DNA of 64,000 nt from Faeciplasma sp900553675 (GTDB lineage: Bacteria; Bacillota; Clostridia; Oscillospirales; Ruminococcaceae): NCBI GenBank assembly GCA_958428235.1, contig CAUAFG010000002.1, positions 1 through 64,000 on the forward strand. The letters are read 5' to 3'. The notes beneath the pieces are model-generated. The model was not told the origin of the DNA. It searched no databases and was given only the letters and a program-made list of their open reading frames with translations. Numbering within the stretch: the stretch's first letter is position 1; each line of letters opens with the position of its first letter. A program made the translations under genes and the position numbers. Positions 59,881-64,000 of this stretch are shown one piece after another.

Positions 59881-59909
59881 TTGCATTTCAAGAAAAAATT
59901 TGGTACAAT
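59881..59909 (+). promoter_or_regulatory. SigA-type promoter of lepB copy 2
   Basis: TTGCAT (59881-59886), 17 bases, TACAAT (59904-59909), same boxes as copy 1. Confidence 0.75.
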
Positions 59910-59958
59910 ATATTGAATTGTATTTTTTAAACTTAGTTATAAGGAGCATGATATAAGC

Positions 59959-60552
59959 ATGGGCGAAGAAAAAGTAGTTGCTGCAGATACAAAAAAGGTC
60001 AAAAAGAACAAAAAGCAAAAAGAGAAAAAGCCTTTTATAGATGAGCTTCTTGATTGGCTTAAATCCTTTGCCTTGGTTTTTGTTGTAATAGTTCTGATAT
60101 TTACTTTTATTGCAAAAACTGCAATAGTAAACGGCAGCTCTATGAACGATACGCTTGTTAACAAGGATTTCCTTCTGCTGTGGAGCCTTTTCTATACTCC
60201 CAAGCAGGGCGATATAATCGCAGCAAACTGCGAAGGACTTAATGAGGTAATAGTAAAAAGGGTAATAGCTGTAGGCGGTCAGGAGGTAAACATAGATTTT
60301 AGCACAGGTGCCGTTTATGTTGACGGCGAGATGCTGGACGAACCGTATATCAAAAACCTTACGCTCAATGATGAGCTTGCGTTCAATTATCCTGTAGTTG
60401 TTGACGAGGGCTGCTATTTCTGTATGGGAGATAACCGTCAGGGCTCCAAGGACTCACGCCATCCGGATGTTGGATTTGTTTCGAGGGACGATATACTGGG
60501 CAAAGCCATTATGAGGATATACCCTCTTAATAAAATAAGATTTTTCAAGTAA
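59959..60552 (+). CDS. lepB: Type I signal peptidase, copy 2
   Basis: A 197-residue near-duplicate of copy 1, with intact Ser61 (NGSSMNDTL) and Lys100 (VIVKRVIAVGG) and only scattered conservative changes (DRDF to NKDF, DGKEL to DGEML, PIVVD to PVVVD). Its leader keeps the same AAGGAGC-ATG-ATA-TAA-GC-ATG layout but lacks the MITE. rbgA follows 4 bases after the stop, so copy 2 probably drives the downstream rbgA-rnhB-yraN-thrC run. Confidence 0.95.
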   Translation: MGEEKVVAADTKKVKKNKKQKEKKPFIDELLDWLKSFALVFVVIVLIFTFIAKTAIVNGSSMNDTLVNKDFLLLWSLFYTPKQGDIIAANCEGLNEVIVKRVIAVGGQEVNIDFSTGAVYVDGEMLDEPYIKNLTLNDELAFNYPVVVDEGCYFCMGDNRQGSKDSRHPDVGFVSRDDILGKAIMRIYPLNKIRFFK

Positions 60553-60556
60553 AGGA

Positions 60557-61423
60557 TTGATTATAATAGATTCAGGACTTATAATACAGTGGTTCCCCGG
60601 GCATATGGCAAAAACCCGCCGCTTGATGACCGAAAATCTGAAACTTGTTGACGCAGTTGTCGAGGTTACAGACGCAAGGATTCCGCGCTCAAGCAGAAAC
60701 CCCGAAATGGATTCGCTTGTGGGCAGAAAGCCAAGGATAGTAGTACTCAACAAATGTGACGCCGCAGATGACGCTGTCACCTCACGGTGGATAGAAAGCT
60801 ATAAAAACAGCGGGGTTTTTGCAGTAGCTACCGACTGCCGCAGCGGAAAGAACGTTTCAAGAATACTTCCGACTGTCAAAAGTGTTTTAGCAGACGATAT
60901 AAAAAGATGGTCTGAAAAGGGAATGACAGGACGTTCTATAAGGCTTATGATAGTTGGAATACCGAATGTCGGCAAATCCTCGCTTATAAACAGACTTGCC
61001 GGATCAAAGCGTGCTAAGGTGGAGGACAGACCGGGCGTTACCAAGGGTAAGCAGTGGGTTTCGGTTTCAAGCGATATCGAGCTTTTGGATATGCCGGGCG
61101 TACTCTGGCCGAAGTTTGAGGACAAGGACGTAGGGCTATCGCTGGCATTTACCGGAGCTGTTAAGGATGATATTATGGATATGGAGTCTCTTGCGTGCGA
61201 GTTTATAACAAGGCTTGTTAGCATAGACAGCGGTGTCTTGAAGCAAAGATACAATGTTGACATATCCGAAGATATGATTTCATATGAGATCCTTGAAGCA
61301 ATAGGCAGAAGAAGGGGATTTTTAGTATCCGGCGGAGAAATTAATACCGAAAGAGCCGCAATTATTCTTATGGATGAGTTCCGCTCAGGCAAGCTCGGCA
61401 GAATTTCACTTGAGCTACCGTAA
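60557..61423 (+). CDS. rbgA: Ribosome biogenesis GTPase RbgA (YlqF)
   Basis: 288 residues, a circularly permuted GTPase needed for 50S assembly. IQWFPGHMAKTRR (about 10-22) is the family start, NKCD (about 60-63) comes before GIPNVGKSSLINRL (about 134-147), and DMPGVLWPK follows. The start codon is unclear: AAAGGA directly abuts the TTG at 60557, and no other canonical start lies before the conserved IQWFPGHMA; an AUU/AUA start at 60560-60566 would be better spaced. Confidence 0.95.
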   Translation: MIIIDSGLIIQWFPGHMAKTRRLMTENLKLVDAVVEVTDARIPRSSRNPEMDSLVGRKPRIVVLNKCDAADDAVTSRWIESYKNSGVFAVATDCRSGKNVSRILPTVKSVLADDIKRWSEKGMTGRSIRLMIVGIPNVGKSSLINRLAGSKRAKVEDRPGVTKGKQWVSVSSDIELLDMPGVLWPKFEDKDVGLSLAFTGAVKDDIMDMESLACEFITRLVSIDSGVLKQRYNVDISEDMISYEILEAIGRRRGFLVSGGEINTERAAIILMDEFRSGKLGRISLELP

Positions 61424-61465
61424 TAGAAACCGTGATTGACAAAAAATGAGAATGAGTGATATGCT

Positions 61466-62065
61466 ATGACCTTAGCTGAATTTGACAATGAGATAAGAAC
61501 AAGGTTTCCGATAATAGCAGGAGTAGACGAGGCGGGAAGAGGACCGCTTGCGGGCGATGTTTATGCCGCCGCAGTAATACTTCCGTCCGACTTGATTATC
61601 GAAGGTATAAACGACTCTAAAAAGCTCTCTCCGAAAAAGCGTGAGAAGCTTTATGACGAGATTATTGAAAAGGCAGAAGCATTTTGCATAGCAAGCGCTT
61701 CGGTTGAGGAGATTGAGAAGCTGAATATTCTCAACGCCGATATGCTTGCAATGAAAAGGGCTGTAGAGGGTCTTAAAAGAAATGTAGACATAGTACTTGT
61801 AGACGGTAATAAAGCGCCTGACGTTGCGTTTAAAACCTGTCCTGTTATCAAGGGGGACGCATCGTCCCAGTCCATAGCGGCGGCGTCTATTCTTGCCAAG
61901 GTTGCAAGGGACAGATATATGCTTGAACTGGATAAGCAATATCCAGAGTATCAGTTTTCAAAGCATAAGGGCTATGGCACAAAGCTTCATTACGAAATGA
62001 TTAAAAAATACGGCATTAGCAAGGTTCACCGACCGAGCTTTTTAAAAAATCTGAATGAAAAATAA
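61466..62065 (+). CDS. rnhB: Ribonuclease HII
   Basis: 199 residues. Removes RNA from RNA-DNA hybrids. GVDEAGRGPLAGDVYAAAVI carries the Asp/Glu metal ligands, VLVDGNKAPD the third Asp, and KGDASSQSIAAASILAKVAR plus YPEYQFSKHKGYGTKLH complete the family. RbgA-rnhB is a common pair. Confidence 0.97.
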   Translation: MTLAEFDNEIRTRFPIIAGVDEAGRGPLAGDVYAAAVILPSDLIIEGINDSKKLSPKKREKLYDEIIEKAEAFCIASASVEEIEKLNILNADMLAMKRAVEGLKRNVDIVLVDGNKAPDVAFKTCPVIKGDASSQSIAAASILAKVARDRYMLELDKQYPEYQFSKHKGYGTKLHYEMIKKYGISKVHRPSFLKNLNEK

Positions 62066-62423
62066 GATGACTTCAAGAGAAATAGGGAATATCGGCGAGG
62101 AGTTTACCGCGCAGTTTCTTATTAAAAAAGGCTGTGAGATTTTAGAGCGGAATTTTACTATCCGCGGCGGAGAAATAGATATTATCGCTAAAAAGGGGAA
62201 CCTTATTCATTTTGTCGAGGTTAAATCAAGAAAGCATAACCCTCTTTCAAGTGGCGAGGAAGCATTGACCAAAACCAAGATATCCCGCATTATAAAAGCC
62301 GCTCATGAATATCTTAACCGTAACGATATCGACAGCAGCGCGGTTTATGACGCCGCAATAGTAGAAATCAGTAACGGTGTTGTGACAGACTTTGATTATA
62401 TTCAAAGCGCATTTACCGAATAA
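62055..62423 (+). CDS. UPF0102 (YraN) family nuclease-like protein
   Basis: A 122-residue endonuclease-fold protein: IGNIGEEFTAQFLIKKGCEI, RGGEIDIIAKKGNLIHFVEV then KSRK (the D-ExK nuclease core). Overlaps the rnhB end by 11 bases; an alternative ATG at 62067 is possible. Always near rnhB in Firmicutes; exact role unknown. Confidence 0.92.
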   Translation: MKNKMTSREIGNIGEEFTAQFLIKKGCEILERNFTIRGGEIDIIAKKGNLIHFVEVKSRKHNPLSSGEEALTKTKISRIIKAAHEYLNRNDIDSSAVYDAAIVEISNGVVTDFDYIQSAFTE

Positions 62424-62458
62424 ACCCGATAATTTTCACCGAAAGGATGATTATATTA

Positions 62459-63955
62459 ATGTACTATCAAAGCACACGAAACAAAAACCTAAAAGTCACA
62501 TCTGCTCAGGCGATAGCTCAGGGCATATCCGAGGATGGGGGACTCTTCATTCCGGAAAGCATACCAAGCATAACGCAAGACGATATAATGGCTCTTTGCA
62601 AAATGAGCTATCCCGAAAGAGCGGTATTCGTCTTTTCAAAGTTTTTGACAGACCTTTCTGAAGCCGAAATAAGATACTGCGTTGAGGGAGCGTATAACAC
62701 CCGCAATTTCGACAGTGAAAGCATTATGGAGCTTGCTCACCTATTCGACGGTAGATATATGCTTGAGCTTTGGCATGGTCCGACCTGCGCTTTTAAAGAC
62801 ATGGCGTTGCAGATACTGCCTTATCTGCTTACAACATCCGTCAAAAAGCTCGGAATCGACAAAAAGGTTGTAATTCTGGTTGCAACCTCCGGAGACACCG
62901 GAAAGGCGGCGTTAGAGGGCTTTAAGGACGTCCCCGGAACAGAGATACTCGTATTCTATCCCGCCGACGGCGTCAGCGCAATGCAGAAGCTTCAGATGAC
63001 CACTCAGGAGGGTTCAAATGTTTCAGTATGTGCGATAAAGGGAAACTTTGACGACGCTCAGACCGGTGTTAAGAAGATATTTACCGACCCTGAAACCGCC
63101 GCTGTTCTTTCTGAAAACGGAATGATGTTTTCAAGCGCAAACTCGATAAACTGGGGCAGACTTGCGCCGCAGATAATCTATTATGTATCGTCCTACGCTG
63201 AGCTTCTCAAAAACGGTGAGATTTCTGAGGGCGAAAAGATAAATGTCTGCGTTCCCACCGGAAACTTTGGAAATATTCTTGCGGCATACTACGCCAAAAA
63301 GATGGGTGTTCCGATAAACAAGCTTATCTGCGCTTCAAATTCCAATAATGTCCTCACAGATTTCATAAATACCGGAGTCTACGACAGGAACAGAAAGTTC
63401 TATACAACAATATCGCCGTCCATGGATATTCTTATATCCTCAAATCTCGAAAGACTTTTGTATATTCTTTCCGGCGGGGATGACGAGTATATCAGAAAGA
63501 TATATTCCGAGCTTTCTTCCTGCGGAAGGTTTGAGGTCAGCGATTCCATCAAGACAGCTCTTAAAGAGGACTTCGCCTGCGGCTTCTGCTCTGATGATGA
63601 AACCAAGTCGGCAATCAGATCGGTATACGAAAAGTACTCATACACAATGGATACCCACACCGCTGTTGCCCAGAAGGTCTATGAGGATTACGCCGCAAGA
63701 ACCGGTGACAAAACAAAGACAGTCATAGCTTCCACTGCAAGCCCCTATAAGTTTTCGGCTTCCGTTCTTGACGCTCTCGGCAGACTTCCCGAAAACGCGG
63801 ACGAATTTGCGCTTACCGAGGCTTTGGAAAAAGTAAGTGGAATGACTGTTCCCGCCGCGCTTGCTTCGCTGAAATCAAAGGAAATCCGATTCAATAATAC
63901 CGTCAGTAAGGAAGAAATGCAGAAAGCTGTGTTTGGATTCCTTAAAATAAAATAG
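62459..63955 (+). CDS. thrC: Threonine synthase
   Basis: About 498 residues. PLP enzyme converting O-phosphohomoserine to threonine. N-terminal YYQSTRNKNLKVTSAQAIAQ then GISEDGGLFIPE; the PLP lysine is in GPTCAFKDMALQ; TSGDTGKAAL binds the phosphate. ATG 62459 gives MYYQSTRN as usual, with AAAGGA about 11 bases upstream; an earlier ATG overlaps the ribosome site. Confidence 0.96.
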   Translation: MYYQSTRNKNLKVTSAQAIAQGISEDGGLFIPESIPSITQDDIMALCKMSYPERAVFVFSKFLTDLSEAEIRYCVEGAYNTRNFDSESIMELAHLFDGRYMLELWHGPTCAFKDMALQILPYLLTTSVKKLGIDKKVVILVATSGDTGKAALEGFKDVPGTEILVFYPADGVSAMQKLQMTTQEGSNVSVCAIKGNFDDAQTGVKKIFTDPETAAVLSENGMMFSSANSINWGRLAPQIIYYVSSYAELLKNGEISEGEKINVCVPTGNFGNILAAYYAKKMGVPINKLICASNSNNVLTDFINTGVYDRNRKFYTTISPSMDILISSNLERLLYILSGGDDEYIRKIYSELSSCGRFEVSDSIKTALKEDFACGFCSDDETKSAIRSVYEKYSYTMDTHTAVAQKVYEDYAARTGDKTKTVIASTASPYKFSASVLDALGRLPENADEFALTEALEKVSGMTVPAALASLKSKEIRFNNTVSKEEMQKAVFGFLKIK

Positions 63956-63978
63956 GAGCCGGTTGTGTAACCGACTCC
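63955..63978. terminator. Hairpin after thrC
   Basis: GGAGCCGGTT with AACCGACTCC (one mismatch), GTGT loop. T-rich on the minus strand (TATTTTATTTT), so it may end a minus-strand gene beyond the window as well as thrC. Confidence 0.5.
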
Positions 63979-64000
63979 CACCAAAAGGCTTCCGACTCTG

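Larger units (their letters stand above)
58979..60552 (+). repeat. Tandem duplication: terminator + promoter + lepB, two copies
   Basis: Unit 1 (58979-59822) and unit 2 (59831-60552) share the same terminator hairpin (AAGAGAAGC stem), the same promoter (TTGCAT-N17-TACAAT), the same AAGGAGC-ATG-ATA-TAA-GC-ATG start region and near-identical lepB genes. Unit 1 is longer by the MITE-like insert at 59084-59200. Confidence 0.85.

Noticed and set aside
1..64000. tRNA, rRNA, CRISPR arrays, prophage or complete insertion sequences
   Set aside because: No cloverleaf with GTTCGAATC-type arms, no regularly spaced repeats, no transposase or phage structural genes were seen by eye.

Overview
The window looks like a chromosome segment from a Gram-positive, low-to-mid GC gut Clostridia bacterium, most like the Ruminococcaceae/Oscillospiraceae (inference). 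The support is a 1440-residue PolC-type DNA polymerase III, the MEP isoprenoid genes dxr and ispG, many SigA promoters of the type TTGACA-N17-TATAAT, Gram-positive Shine-Dalgarno sites with frequent TTG/GTG starts, an LPxTG-anchored surface protein, and GH98 glycosidases of the kind used on host glycans. No tRNA, rRNA, CRISPR array, phage or complete insertion sequence was seen.

Layout. 1-2.6 kb: start of an mtaB-like tRNA methylthiotransferase (minus), an HPr-like protein, and a small cluster of membrane protein, TetR regulator and membrane protein. 2.6-5.9 kb: a DacF-like D,D-carboxypeptidase homologue whose three active-site motifs are all changed, then pgi and a small P-loop protein. 5.9-20.5 kb: a housekeeping run yceD-rpmF-der-plsY-gpsA-pyrH-frr-uppS-cdsA-dxr-rseP-ispG-polC for ribosome, lipid, isoprenoid and replication functions. 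20.5-24.3 kb: a ymxH-type PRC-barrel gene and a Cys-rich conserved protein (minus), then trpS, a 53-residue membrane protein and ychF.

24.4-31.3 kb is an accessory island of two related ECF sigma/membrane anti-sigma pairs with two YD-repeat-like lipoproteins. 31.4-33.1 kb holds a P-loop kinase-like gene and gapA. 33.4-39.1 kb is one very large surface adhesin (His/Cys repeats, fibro-slime domain, SpaA/CnaB domains, LPQTG anchor) whose frame is broken by a single in-frame TAA. 39.5-42.2 kb carries htpG and a flavodoxin-type reductase.

42.4-47.0 kb is a tandem pair of GH98 glycosidases, one secreted and one membrane anchored, behind a strong promoter and a 21-bp-spaced direct repeat. 47.1-50.4 kb is a ferrous iron uptake operon (feoA-feoA-feoB plus FeoB-associated Cys-rich protein) on the minus strand. 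It diverges from a DtxR-type regulator followed by ktrB, ktrA, an MFS transporter and a GNAT gene. Four copies of a palindrome TTAGC-N4-GCTAA lie in the feo region and are its probable iron-regulator operators.

55.2-64 kb: an M50 protease, the TIGR03960/TIGR03936 radical SAM pair, rplS with a long leader, two tandem lepB copies (one with a MITE-like insertion in its leader), rbgA, rnhB, yraN and thrC. The most striking observations are the degenerate DacF homologue, the nonsense-interrupted adhesin, the sigma/anti-sigma/lipoprotein island, the tandem GH98 locus with its repeat element, and the TA-flanked MITE inside the duplicated lepB unit.
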